Below are positions 9,756 through 17,128 of a DNA stretch of 64,000 nucleotides, one piece after another. The position numbers and the translations under genes are program-made. Position 1 is the stretch's first letter. The number at the start of each line of letters is the position of its first letter. The DNA lies in NCBI GenBank assembly GCA_963702955.1, contig OY969774.1, positions 2,480,001 through 2,544,000 of the forward strand. Direction: 5' to 3'. This stretch comes from VRUE01 sp963702955. Lineage in GTDB: Bacteria; Actinomycetota; Thermoleophilia; Solirubrobacterales; 70-9. Under the pieces are notes generated by a model that did not search any database, was not told the DNA's origin, and saw nothing but the letters and a program-made list of their open reading frames with translations.

Positions 9756-9852
9756 CACCTCGCTGTTTTGTCTTCAAGCGAGGCTACGGGGCCCGAACGC
9801 ACGCGTGGCGCGCACTCTGTGCCGATTTCGGAACGCCTGCGTGTTAATTCTG

Positions 9853-9858
9853 TATTGT
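9853..9858 (+). promoter_or_regulatory. -10 box, leaderless lipoprotein gene
   Basis: TATTGT with a 9-base spacer to GTG 9868. Confidence 0.5.
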
Positions 9859-9867
9859 CTCGGCCCG

Positions 9868-10449
9868 GTGGGGAAGATTTCGGCCAAAAGCCTTTTCCTT
9901 TGGGGTGCCGCGATCGCGGTCGCGGTCGCGATCGCGGGTTGCGGCGGCGGCAGTGACAGCAGCTCCGGCAGCACCGCCGCCGGCGGTGAAACGACCTCGG
10001 CAGCTAACGAAAGCTCGGGCAAGAGCGCTCAGGGCAAGGGCGAATCCTCTTCGGGCAAGAGCGTGCAGGCCGGCGACCTCTCCAAGTCCGAATTCGTCAA
10101 GCAGGCCAACGCGATCTGCGAAGAAGGCAAAAAACAGAGCCTGGAAAAGATGGCCGCCTACGTGAAAGAACACAACGGAGGCTCCGCACAGCCGAGCGCC
10201 GAACTGGTGGTCGAAGCGGTCCAGGTCGTCTTCATCCCCCAGGTGCAGGCGCAGATCGGCGAAATTCGCGCGCTGGGCTCGCCTCAAGGCGACGAAGGCA
10301 CGGTCGAAGCGTTCCTCGATGCGATGGAAGAAGGCGCCGAAGCCGCAAGCGAAGCATCGACCTCATCGACCTCCAAATTCGGCCAGAGCTTCAAGCGCTC
10401 GGCCGAACTGGCGCACGAATACGGCCTCGACGGCTGCGCCTACGGCTAG
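9868..10449 (+). CDS. Putative lipoprotein of unknown function
   Basis: 193 residues. Signal peptide of positively charged start, hydrophobic run rich in Ala/Val/Ile, and lipobox IAGC near residue 27, followed by a Gly/Ser-rich tether. The mature part contains LSKSEFVKQANAICEEG and a C-terminal GLDGCAYG; two cysteines may pair. Similar small lipoproteins are frequent in Solirubrobacterales (recollection, not a search). GTG 9868 is chosen over upstream in-frame codons because of the TATTGT box nine bases before it. The GCGATCGCGG-type palindrome in the signal peptide reflects alternating Ala/Val/Ile codons. Confidence 0.7.
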   Translation: MGKISAKSLFLWGAAIAVAVAIAGCGGGSDSSSGSTAAGGETTSAANESSGKSAQGKGESSSGKSVQAGDLSKSEFVKQANAICEEGKKQSLEKMAAYVKEHNGGSAQPSAELVVEAVQVVFIPQVQAQIGEIRALGSPQGDEGTVEAFLDAMEEGAEAASEASTSSTSKFGQSFKRSAELAHEYGLDGCAYG

Positions 10450-10459
10450 CGCTGCGCGA

Positions 10460-10465
10460 TAGCCT
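10460..10465 (+). promoter_or_regulatory. -10 box, leaderless glpX
   Basis: TAGCCT with a 9-base spacer to ATG 10475. Confidence 0.5.
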
Positions 10466-10474
10466 GCGGCGGGC

Positions 10475-11491
10475 ATGGGGGAGACCTCGCCAGACGCTGC
10501 CGCGCAGCCGGCCAAGCCGGACCGCAACCTTGCCCTCGAGCTGGTGCGGGTGACCGAGGCGGCGGCGCTGGCCGCCGCCCGCTGGGTCGGGCGCGGCGAC
10601 AAGATCGCCGCCGACCAGGCCGCGGTCAACGCGATGCGCTTCGTCCTCGACTCGGTGGCGATGGACGGCATGGTCGTGATCGGCGAGGGCGAGAAGGACG
10701 AGGCGCCGATGCTCTACAACGGCGAGCAGATCGGCGACGGCACCCCGCCGGTCGTCAACATCGCCGTCAACCCGCTGGAGGGGACCCGGCTCTGCGCCCT
10801 CGGCATGCCCAGCGCCCTCGCCGTGATCGCCCTCGCCGAGCGCGGCACGATGTTCGACCCCGGCCCCTGCGTCTACATGGAGAAGATCGCCGGCGGCGAG
10901 GAGATCGCCGACCTGCTCGACCTCGACCGGCCGCTGCCGGAGACGCTGAAGCTGATCGCCGAGCGCAAGGGCGGCAGCGTCGGCGACGTCACCGTCGTCA
11001 TGCTCGACCGCCCGCGGCACACCGAGGCGATGCGCGAAGTGCGCGAGGCGGGGGGGCGGATCCGCCTGATCACCGACGGCGACGTCTCCGCCGCGCTGCT
11101 GGCGGTCAGCGACCGCTCGCCGGTCAACCTGCTGTGGGGAATAGGCGGCACCCCCGAGGGGGTCCTCTCCGCCGCGGCGCTGAAGTCGATGGGCGGCCAG
11201 CAGCTCGGCCGCCTCTGGCCGCGCGACGACGGCGAGCGCAGCGCCGCGGTCGAGGCCGGCTACGACCTCGACCGCATCCTCACCGCCGACGACCTCTGCT
11301 CCGGCGAGGACGTCTTCTTCTCGGCCAGCGGGGTCACCGACGGCGACGTCCTGCAGGGCGTCCGCTACCGCGGCCGCGGCGCCAGCACCGAATCGCTGGT
11401 CATGCGCTCGCGCTCGGGCACCGTCCGCCGCGTCCAGGCCCGCCACGATCGCGCCAAGCTGCGGGCGATCACCGGCGAGCGCTACGGCTGA
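10475..11491 (+). CDS. glpX: Class II fructose-1,6-bisphosphatase GlpX
   Basis: Hydrolyses fructose-1,6-bisphosphate to fructose-6-phosphate in gluconeogenesis; the GlpX type is the standard FBPase of actinobacteria. 338 residues with RGDKIAADQAAVNAMR, VIGEGEKDEAPML, PLEGTRLCALGMPSALAV, EKIAGG and LLWGIGGTPEGV. One oddity: the metal-ligand segment normally reading VDP(I/L)EGT reads VNPLEGT, so Asn99 replaces the usual Asp while Glu102 remains. The family call is firm; full activity is not. Convergent with the methyltransferase gene, five bases apart. Confidence 0.93.
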   Translation: MGETSPDAAAQPAKPDRNLALELVRVTEAAALAAARWVGRGDKIAADQAAVNAMRFVLDSVAMDGMVVIGEGEKDEAPMLYNGEQIGDGTPPVVNIAVNPLEGTRLCALGMPSALAVIALAERGTMFDPGPCVYMEKIAGGEEIADLLDLDRPLPETLKLIAERKGGSVGDVTVVMLDRPRHTEAMREVREAGGRIRLITDGDVSAALLAVSDRSPVNLLWGIGGTPEGVLSAAALKSMGGQQLGRLWPRDDGERSAAVEAGYDLDRILTADDLCSGEDVFFSASGVTDGDVLQGVRYRGRGASTESLVMRSRSGTVRRVQARHDRAKLRAITGERYG

Positions 11492-11495
11492 GCGC

Positions 11496-12254
11496 TCAGA
11501 AGCGCGCCTCGACGAAGATCTGCTGCTGGCGGTCGGTCGGCGCGCAGGGTACGCCGTCTTCGTCGAAGACGGCGTCCAGCTCCATCCCGACCGACTCGAA
11601 GATTCGCGCCAGCTCCTCCACCGAGTAGATCCGGCGCCGGAAGGGCACCGCTTCGGCTTCCTCGAAGGCCTCGCCTTCGACCAGCGCCGTCACCGACGCG
11701 TCGAGGCGGCGGTTCGAGGCGTCCCAGACCTGCTCGACCAGCTGTGTCGTCGACTTGCCGGGCAGCCAGGCCCTGTCCGGCAGGTGCGCTTCGACGTAGA
11801 TGACGTTCGGCATCTGCATCAGCAGGCGGCCGCCGGGGCGCAGCGCCTGCGAGACCAGCTGGAAGATCAGCCGGTCGTCGCTCTCGTGCTCGAAGTAGCC
11901 GAAGGCGCCGCCGCCGAGGCTCAGCACCAGGTCGAACTCGCGCAGGAACTCGAGCTCGCGCGGGTCGGACTCGTGGAACAGCGGATAGATGTCCTCCAGC
12001 TGGGCCTGGCAACCGCCGACCTCGAGCAGGTACTCGTCGACCTCGGTCCCGACCACGCAGAACCCCCGCCGGCACAGCTCCAGCGTGCGCTGGCCGGTCG
12101 TGCAGGCCAGGTCGAGGATGCGCTCGTGCCCGGCGGGCTTCAGCATCGCGAGGGCCAGCGCCACCTTCTCCGCCACCCCGTCTTCCCAGAAGAGCGCCCG
12201 GGTGTCCCCGGAGAAGGCCGACCTATACCAATCGACTGGAAGATTGCCCGTCTC
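11496..12254 (-). CDS. Class I SAM-dependent methyltransferase
   Basis: About 252 residues. Motif I is ILDLACTTGQRTLEL (less Gly-rich than usual), followed by VVGTEVDEYLL, FDLVLSLGGGAFGYF and LRPGGRLLMQMPN. Substrate unknown; the fold fits small-molecule methyltransferases. Start taken as ATG 12254 (METGNLPVDWY); GTG 12263 and an ATG at 12299 are alternatives. A TAAATT box lies 13 bases before the chosen ATG. Monocistronic by position, convergent with glpX. Confidence 0.75.
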   Translation of the reverse strand, partial: ETGNLPVDWYRSAFSGDTRALFWEDGVAEKVALALAMLKPAGHERILDLACTTGQRTLELCRRGFCVVGTEVDEYLLEVGGCQAQLEDIYPLFHESDPRELEFLREFDLVLSLGGGAFGYFEHESDDRLIFQLVSQALRPGGRLLMQMPNVIYVEAHLPDRAWLPGKSTTQLVEQVWDASNRRLDASVTALVEGEAFEEAEAVPFRRRIYSVEELARIFESVGMELDAVFDEDGVPCAPTDRQQQIFVEARF

Positions 12255-12355
12255 CATAACGGTCACGAGCAATTTAGGGCCTAGCCGGTATTTATGCAAG
12301 ACCTATTCCATACCAATAACGAATTCTTCGGCTATGCGTCCAGTCCGGTGCCGGG

Positions 12356-13492
12356 TTACGCGTCGGCCGGACTGCCCGCGAGCTGCTCGATGCCGCTGGC
12401 CCGCCGGCCACCGGCGGCCAGCATCAGCTTGAAGTCGTGCGGGCTGGAGGCGTAGTCGAGGGCGACCTGCTCGGAGACCTTGCCCTCCATCACGTAGCCG
12501 AGCAGGGACTGGTCGAAGGTCCGCATCCCGTAGTACTCGCCCTCGGCGATCACTTCGGTGATCTTCGAGGTCTCGTCGGGGTTGAGGATCAGGTCCTGGA
12601 CGCGGCCGGTGACGACGAGCACCTCGGCGGCGGGGACGCGCCCTTCGCCGCCGATCCCGGGGACGAGCCGCTGGGCGATCGCCCCCCGCAGGGTCGAGGC
12701 CAGCATCACCCGCGACTGGTGCTGCAGGTGCGGTGGGAAGAAGTCGATGATCCGGTTGATCGTCTCGGTCGCATCGAGCGTATGGACGGTGGAGAGGACG
12801 AGGTGGCCGGTCTCCGCCGCCGAGAGCGCCGTCCGCACCGTCTCCTCGTCGCGCATCTCGCCGATCAGGATCACGTCGGGGTCCTGGCGCAGGACGCGGC
12901 GCATCGCCCGCGCGAAGCTCTCGGTGTCGGAGCCGATCTCACGCTGGTTGACGATCGAGCCCTTGTCTTCGTGCAGGTACTCGATCGGGTCCTCGAGCGT
13001 GACGATGTGGTGCGCCCGGGTGCGGTTGATGTGGTCGATCATCGCCGCCAGGGTCGTCGACTTGCCGGAGCCGGTGGTGCCGGTGACGAGGACGATCCCG
13101 CGCTGCTCTTCGGCCAGGTCGACGACCACCTGAGGTAGCCCCAGGTCCTCGACCGAGCGGATTTCGAAGGGGATCGCGCGGCAGACGATCGAGGTCGAGC
13201 CGCGCTGCTTGAAGACGTTGACGCGGAAGCGGGAGAGGCCGGGGATCGCGTAGGAGAAGTCGGCCTCGCCGGCTTCCTCGAACTCGGTCAGCGAGCGCAC
13301 CTCGGCGATGTCGTGGAAGGCCTTCTCGGTGTCCTCGCTGCTCAGCGGCTCGTGCCCTTCGAGCGCGACCAGCTCGCCGTGCAGGCGGATCGTCGGCGGC
13401 GCCGCGACCTTGACGTGGAGGTCGGATCCCCCTCGCTCGACCAGGGCGCGCAGGGCTGAATCGATGTCGAACATCGAATTGGGTATCGACAT
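12356..13492 (-). CDS. pilT: PilT-type twitching-motility ATPase
   Basis: Hexameric retraction ATPase of type IV pili. 378 residues; N-terminal PAS-like domain (GGSDLHVKVAAPPTIRLHGE), Walker A GTTGSGKST at 138-146, LEDPIEYLHEDKGS, Asp box, Walker B VILIGEMRDEET, the His box STVHTLDATETINRI, and AIAQRLVPG. PilB, PilC and pilin genes are not nearby, so it is isolated from a pilus operon. Start ATG 13492 or ATG 13474. Divergent from the XRE gene at 13522 with only 29 bases between. Confidence 0.93.
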   Translation of the reverse strand: MSIPNSMFDIDSALRALVERGGSDLHVKVAAPPTIRLHGELVALEGHEPLSSEDTEKAFHDIAEVRSLTEFEEAGEADFSYAIPGLSRFRVNVFKQRGSTSIVCRAIPFEIRSVEDLGLPQVVVDLAEEQRGIVLVTGTTGSGKSTTLAAMIDHINRTRAHHIVTLEDPIEYLHEDKGSIVNQREIGSDTESFARAMRRVLRQDPDVILIGEMRDEETVRTALSAAETGHLVLSTVHTLDATETINRIIDFFPPHLQHQSRVMLASTLRGAIAQRLVPGIGGEGRVPAAEVLVVTGRVQDLILNPDETSKITEVIAEGEYYGMRTFDQSLLGYVMEGKVSEQVALDYASSPHDFKLMLAAGGRRASGIEQLAGSPADA

Positions 13493-13508
13493 TTGCGCCC
13501 AAGTTCCT

Positions 13509-13514
13509 TAGTCT
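13509..13514 (+). promoter_or_regulatory. -10 box, leaderless XRE gene 1
   Basis: TAGTCT with a 7-base spacer to GTG 13522; the same TTAGTCTGGT string precedes the second XRE gene. Confidence 0.6.
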
Positions 13515-13521
13515 GGTGCCC

Positions 13522-13770
13522 GTGGACCCCCGCGACCGCTTCGCCCTCAACCTGAAAAGGGCCAGAAAGAAGGCCGACATCTCCCAGGAGGAGCTGAGCA
13601 ACCGCTGCGACGTGCACCGGACCGAGATCTCGCTGCTGGAGCGAGGCGGCCGCGAGCCGCGGCTCGGCACGATCGTCAAGCTGGCCAGCGGCCTCGGCGT
13701 CAGCCTCGAAAGCCTCTGCGTCGGGGTCTCGTGGAGCGTCAACGGCCAGAGCTTCAAGTTCGAGAAGTAG
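13522..13770 (+). CDS. XRE-family HTH regulator, copy 1
   Basis: 82-residue single-domain Cro/CI-type DNA-binding protein: LKRARKKADISQEELSNRCD, HRTEISLLERG, EPRLGTIVKLASGLGVSLE. About 70% identical by eye to the next gene, which starts at the matching residue, so GTG 13522 is chosen rather than GTG 13516. Tandem duplication. Targets unknown; the divergent pilT promoter is a candidate, since the intervening DNA is only about 30 bases. No toxin gene adjoins either copy. Confidence 0.85.
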   Translation: MDPRDRFALNLKRARKKADISQEELSNRCDVHRTEISLLERGGREPRLGTIVKLASGLGVSLESLCVGVSWSVNGQSFKFEK

Positions 13771-13786
13771 CGCCCATTCTGGGCGC
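13770..13786. terminator. Small hairpin at the end of XRE gene 1
   Basis: Perfect 6-bp stem GCGCCC / GGGCGC around ATTCT, starting at the stop codon. No T run, so termination is only a guess. Confidence 0.3.
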
Positions 13787-13814
13787 ACCCCTTGCATTCG
13801 GGCGGCTGGGTTCT

Positions 13815-13820
13815 TAGTCT
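13815..13820 (+). promoter_or_regulatory. -10 box, leaderless XRE gene 2
   Basis: TAGTCT with a 9-base spacer to ATG 13830, inside the duplicated string TTAGTCTGGT. Confidence 0.6.
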
Positions 13821-13829
13821 GGTACCGCA

Positions 13830-14078
13830 ATGGACCTCCGCGACCGCTTCGCCGCCAACCTGAAGAGGGTGAGGGAAAGCGCCGGCCTCACGCAGGAGGA
13901 GCTGGGCTTTCACTGCGATCTGCACCGGACCGAGATCTCGCTCCTGGAGCGAGCCCGCCGCGAGCCCCGGCTCAGCACCGTCGTCAAGCTGGCGAGCGTG
14001 CTCGGGGTCAGCGTCGAGACCCTCTCCGCGGGAATGGCCTGGGACGTCGAGGGCCAGGAGTTCCGGTTCGAGGACTAG
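13830..14078 (+). CDS. XRE-family HTH regulator, copy 2
   Basis: 82-residue paralogue of the preceding gene: LKRVRESAGLTQEELGFHCD, HRTEISLLERAR, EPRLSTVVKLASVLGVSVE, ending DVEGQEFRFED where copy 1 ends SVNGQSFKFEK. The duplication includes the promoter. Divergence in the recognition helix region is small (SNRC versus GFHC), so the two may bind related operators. Confidence 0.87.
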   Translation: MDLRDRFAANLKRVRESAGLTQEELGFHCDLHRTEISLLERARREPRLSTVVKLASVLGVSVETLSAGMAWDVEGQEFRFED

Positions 14079-14110
14079 CGGCGCCTGCGACCCGCCGTCT
14101 CGCTCGGCCT

Positions 14111-14131
14111 CGATTCGCCTCGCTCGAATCG
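14111..14131. terminator. Hairpin downstream of XRE gene 2
   Basis: Perfect 7-bp stem CGATTCG / CGAATCG with a 7-base loop, 33 bases after the stop codon. Possible terminator without T-tract. Confidence 0.35.
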
Positions 14132-14171
14132 GCGTAACCTCTCGTACCGGATATAGAAGCGGACGTATCTT

Positions 14172-14978
14172 TTGTGTACCCTGGATGTCTCGAAATTCGT
14201 CGGGGCGTGGTGGCCTTTGTCAGCCGGGAACCGGGAAAAGGGGAGAAGTCGTGGAGGCATTCCTCGCTCGAGGCGGGCGAGGGATCTGTGTGCCCTGCTC
14301 CTGCTGGTCCCGCTGCTCGCCCTGCCGATGCTGATCGTCGCCGTCGCCGTCTTCCTCGATTCGCCCGGCTCGGTCTTCTTTCGGGCCCGCCGGGTGGGAT
14401 TTCGCGGCCGCCCGTTCGAGATGGTCAAGTTCCGCACCATGCGGGTCGACGGCGCCGGCCACGCCGTCGCCGGTGCCAAGGACCGCCGCATCACCCCGGT
14501 GGGCGGCTTCCTGCGGACGACCCGGCTCGACGAGCTGCCGCAGCTGTGGAACGTGCTGAGGGGGGAGATGAGCCTGGTCGGGCCGCGTCCCGAGCTGGAG
14601 GAGTTCGTCGCCCTCCACGCCGAGGAATACCGGGAGATCCTCTCGGTCCCACCGGGGATAACCGGGCCCACTCAGCTGCGCTACTCGGGCCTCGAGCCGC
14701 ACCTGCTCAGCCTCCACGCCGACCCCGAGCGCTTCTACCGCGAGCGCTTGCTGCCGGACAAGGTGAAGCTCGACCTCTGCTACGCCCGCTCGCACTCCTT
14801 CGCCGCGGATCTGGCGGTGCTGGGTCGCACCCTGGTCCTGCCGCTGCTCCTGCTGCTGCGGCGCGAGGGGGGCGAGGCGGTGCCGCGCCGGCCCGGCTGG
14901 CGCCCGGTCCTCGCCGGCACGATGGCCGTCGGCGCCCTGCCGCTCATCTTCCTGCTGACGCTCGGGTCTCCGCGGTGA
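14172..14978 (+). CDS. Initiating sugar-phosphate transferase (bacterial sugar transferase family)
   Basis: Transfers a sugar-1-phosphate onto undecaprenyl phosphate to start a surface glycan. One membrane helix (LLLLVPLLALPMLIVAV), then LDSPGSVFFRARRVG, FEMVKFRTMR, RLDELPQLWNVLRGEMSLVG, GPRPE and PPGITGPTQLRYSG: the conserved PglC/WcaJ catalytic core. Extra hydrophobic C-terminus. The start is poor: TTG 14172 follows a TATCTT directly and TTG 14217 is the alternative; the nearest ATG (14184) is in another frame. The last 35 bases overlap the convergent PPTase gene. First gene of the glycan locus. Confidence 0.85.
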   Translation: MCTLDVSKFVGAWWPLSAGNREKGRSRGGIPRSRRARDLCALLLLVPLLALPMLIVAVAVFLDSPGSVFFRARRVGFRGRPFEMVKFRTMRVDGAGHAVAGAKDRRITPVGGFLRTTRLDELPQLWNVLRGEMSLVGPRPELEEFVALHAEEYREILSVPPGITGPTQLRYSGLEPHLLSLHADPERFYRERLLPDKVKLDLCYARSHSFAADLAVLGRTLVLPLLLLLRREGGEAVPRRPGWRPVLAGTMAVGALPLIFLLTLGSPR

Positions 14979-15501
14979 GGGTGAAGTGGCGCAGCGGCGG
15001 GGTCGACTCCCCGGCCACGGCGAGCGCCGCCGCGAAGCCGGGCCCGGCTGCGAGCGCCGACACCGTCACCGGGGTCGGCGGCAGCGGCTTTCGCAGGCCG
15101 ACGCCCAGGCACTTGACGACCGCCTCGTGATGCGCCCAGGCCTCGTGGAACGCGATCGAGCGCCGGGCCGGGGCGGCGGCGCGGATCGCCGCCGCCGCGT
15201 CCGCTCCAAGCGCGCGGTCGGCGATCCGCAGCAGGTTTCGCCGTGGGGCGACCCGCTCGATGTCGACTCCGACCTCGCGATCGCCCGCGATCGCGATCAG
15301 CGTTGCGCCGCCGGAGTGGCTGAGGTTGAAGCGCAGCGGGATCGCCGGATCGGCGAGCGCCGGCTTGCCGTACCTGCCGAGCCGCAGCTCGATCGCCTCG
15401 GGATCGGCTTCCAGATAGTTGCCGAGCACCCGGCGCAGCGCCCGGCGCGAAGCGTCCGGGCCGAGGTCGGCGCGCCAGACGTGGACCTCGTTCTCGAGCA
15501 C
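14944..15501 (-). CDS. 4'-phosphopantetheinyl transferase (Sfp type)
   Basis: Attaches the phosphopantetheine arm of CoA to carrier proteins. 185 residues: GKPALADPAIPLRFNLSHSG, VGVDIERV with the Mg-binding Asp, and WAHHEAVVKCLGVGL, where the usual W..KEA..K reads W..HEA..K (Lys to His, Glu and second Lys kept). Likely partner in this window is the carrier protein at 61454. GTG 15501 has TATCCT seven bases upstream. The stop lies inside the convergent sugar-transferase gene. Confidence 0.85.
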   Translation of the reverse strand: MLENEVHVWRADLGPDASRRALRRVLGNYLEADPEAIELRLGRYGKPALADPAIPLRFNLSHSGGATLIAIAGDREVGVDIERVAPRRNLLRIADRALGADAAAAIRAAAPARRSIAFHEAWAHHEAVVKCLGVGLRKPLPPTPVTVSALAAGPGFAAALAVAGESTPPLRHFTLTAETRASAGR

Positions 15502-15508
15502 GCCGGAA

Positions 15509-15514
15509 AGGATA
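15509..15514 (-). promoter_or_regulatory. -10 box, leaderless PPTase gene
   Basis: TATCCT on the minus strand, 7-base spacer to GTG 15501. On the plus strand the overlapping GATAGTTA may drive the divergent oxidoreductase gene. Confidence 0.55.
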
Positions 15515-15521
15515 GTTAGCC

Positions 15522-16565
15522 GTGGCGGGCCCGCCGGTGCCGAACGAGGCGATGCGCGTCGGAGTCGTCGGCCTGGGTTACTGGGGCGCCAACGTCGCCC
15601 GCAACCTGCACGCCCTGCCCGGCTGCGAGCTCGCCTGGTGCTGCGACAGCGACCTCGAGCGGCGCGAGCGCCTGCGGGGGTCCTTCCCCGGCGCCCGCAT
15701 GAGCGCCGAGATCGGCGAGCTGCTGGCCGACGAGAGCGTCGCCGCGGTCGCCATCGCGACCCCGGTGCCGACCCATGCGCCGCTGGCCGAGCTGGCGATC
15801 GCCGCCGGCAAGCACTGCTTCGTCGAGAAGCCGCTGGCCTGCGACGTCGTCGAAGCCGGGCGCGTGGTCGCGCTGGCGGCCGAGCGGCGACTCACCCTGA
15901 TGGTCGGCCATCTGCTCGCCTACCACCCGGCCCTGGCAAAGCTGCGCGACCTCTGCGACTCGGGCGAGCTGGGCGAGATCCAGTACGTCTACTCCCAACG
16001 CCTCAACCTCGGCCGCCTGCGGGTGGACGAGAACGCGCTCTGGAGCCTCGGCGCCCACGACGTCTCGGCGATCCTGGCGCTGACCGGCGAGCTGCCGACC
16101 GAGGTCAGCGCTCGCGGCGCGAGCTACGTCCGCAGCGGGGTCGAGGACGTCGTCTTCGCCCATCTCGCCTTCGCCGGCGGCCTCGCCGCGCACATCCACG
16201 TCTCCTGGCTCGACCCGCGCAAGGAGCGGCGGCTGACGGTCGTCGGATCGAGGCGGATGGCCACCTTCGATGACATGGAGGCGGAGCGCACGGTCACCGT
16301 CTACGACAAGGGCTTCGACCCGGACCTCGCGATCGAGGGGGACTACGTCGCCCGCTCGGGCGAGCAGCGCAGCCCGGCGATCTCCCGCCGCGAGCCGCTG
16401 CGGATCGAGCTCGAGCACTTCCTGCGATGCGTGCGCGACGGCACCGTGCCGCGTACCGACGGCGACGAGGGGCTGCGCGTGGTGCAGGTGCTGGAGGGGC
16501 TCCAGCGATCGCTGGATGCCGGCGGGGAGACGGTCGCCCTGGCGCCGCGCGAGGCGCCGGCATGA
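15522..16565 (+). CDS. Gfo/Idh/MocA oxidoreductase, WlbA/WbpB-like UDP-sugar 3-dehydrogenase
   Basis: 347 residues. N-terminal Rossmann motif MRVGVVGLGYWGANVARNL, FVEKPLACD with the catalytic-domain Lys, VGHLLAYHPAL, and NALWSLGAHDVSAIL. These are typical of the dehydrogenase that oxidises C3 of UDP-GlcNAcA. With the next three genes it matches the WbpB-D-E-I set for UDP-2,3-diacetamido-mannuronic acid. GTG 15522 gives an eleven-residue lead; ATG 15552 (MRVGVVG) is an equally good start because the upstream TAGTTA is only three bases from the GTG. Confidence 0.85.
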   Translation: MAGPPVPNEAMRVGVVGLGYWGANVARNLHALPGCELAWCCDSDLERRERLRGSFPGARMSAEIGELLADESVAAVAIATPVPTHAPLAELAIAAGKHCFVEKPLACDVVEAGRVVALAAERRLTLMVGHLLAYHPALAKLRDLCDSGELGEIQYVYSQRLNLGRLRVDENALWSLGAHDVSAILALTGELPTEVSARGASYVRSGVEDVVFAHLAFAGGLAAHIHVSWLDPRKERRLTVVGSRRMATFDDMEAERTVTVYDKGFDPDLAIEGDYVARSGEQRSPAISRREPLRIELEHFLRCVRDGTVPRTDGDEGLRVVQVLEGLQRSLDAGGETVALAPREAPA

Positions 16566-17128
16566 ACGAGGCGGCGCTGCTTCCGAGTGATCTCGCCCCC
16601 GGCCTGTTGTTGGGCGAGGGGGTGCAGATCGGCGAGGGGGTGCGGCTGGGCGGGCACGTCGCGATCCACGCCGGGGCGCGGATCGGCGCCGGGGCACGGA
16701 TCGGCGATCACGCCCAGATCCGGGAGGGGGCGCGGATCGGCGCCGCTTCGACGGTCGGCAGCTTCGCCTCGATCGACCCCGGCGTCGAGCTGGGAGAGCG
16801 GGTCAGCGTGCAGACCCGCTGTTACCTGGCGGGCGGCTCGACGATCGAGGACGACGTCTTCTTCGGGCCGGGGGTGACGCTGACCAACGACGACACGATG
16901 GGCCGTCACGCCGCCGGCGAGCCGGCGCGGGGCGCCGTCTTGCGCCGCGCCTGCCGGATCGGCGGCGGGGTGACGATCTGTCCCGGGGTCGAGATCGGCG
17001 AGGAGGCGTTCGTCGCGGCGGGGGCGGTGGTCGTCAACGACGTCGCGCCGCGTGGCGTCGTCATGGGGGTCCCCGCCCGCCGGGTGCGCGAAGTCCCGGA
17101 CGAGGATCTGCTGGAGCGCCGGCGATGA
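16562..17128 (+). CDS. Hexapeptide-repeat N-acetyltransferase (WlbB/WbpD-like)
   Basis: 188 residues of left-handed beta-helix repeats (IGEGVRLGGHVAIHAGARIG and similar triads), then GGSTIEDDVFFGPGVTLTND, CRIGGGVTICPGVEIGE and VVMGVPARRVR. Likely acetylates the 3-amino group of UDP-GlcNAc3NA with acetyl-CoA. ATG overlaps the previous stop (ATGA) and its own stop overlaps the next ATG, so the genes are tightly coupled. Sits between the dehydrogenase and aminotransferase of the same pathway. Confidence 0.88.
   Translation: MNEAALLPSDLAPGLLLGEGVQIGEGVRLGGHVAIHAGARIGAGARIGDHAQIREGARIGAASTVGSFASIDPGVELGERVSVQTRCYLAGGSTIEDDVFFGPGVTLTNDDTMGRHAAGEPARGAVLRRACRIGGGVTICPGVEIGEEAFVAAGAVVVNDVAPRGVVMGVPARRVREVPDEDLLERRR

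Noticed and set aside
9905..9936. GCGATCGCGGTCGCG-type palindrome as an operator.
   Set aside because: It falls in the signal peptide of the lipoprotein and follows from alternating GCG, GTC and ATC codons.
6930..14078. HipA with one of the XRE genes as a HipBA pair.
   Set aside because: They are more than 5 kb apart with many genes between and have separate promoters; no sign of co-regulation.
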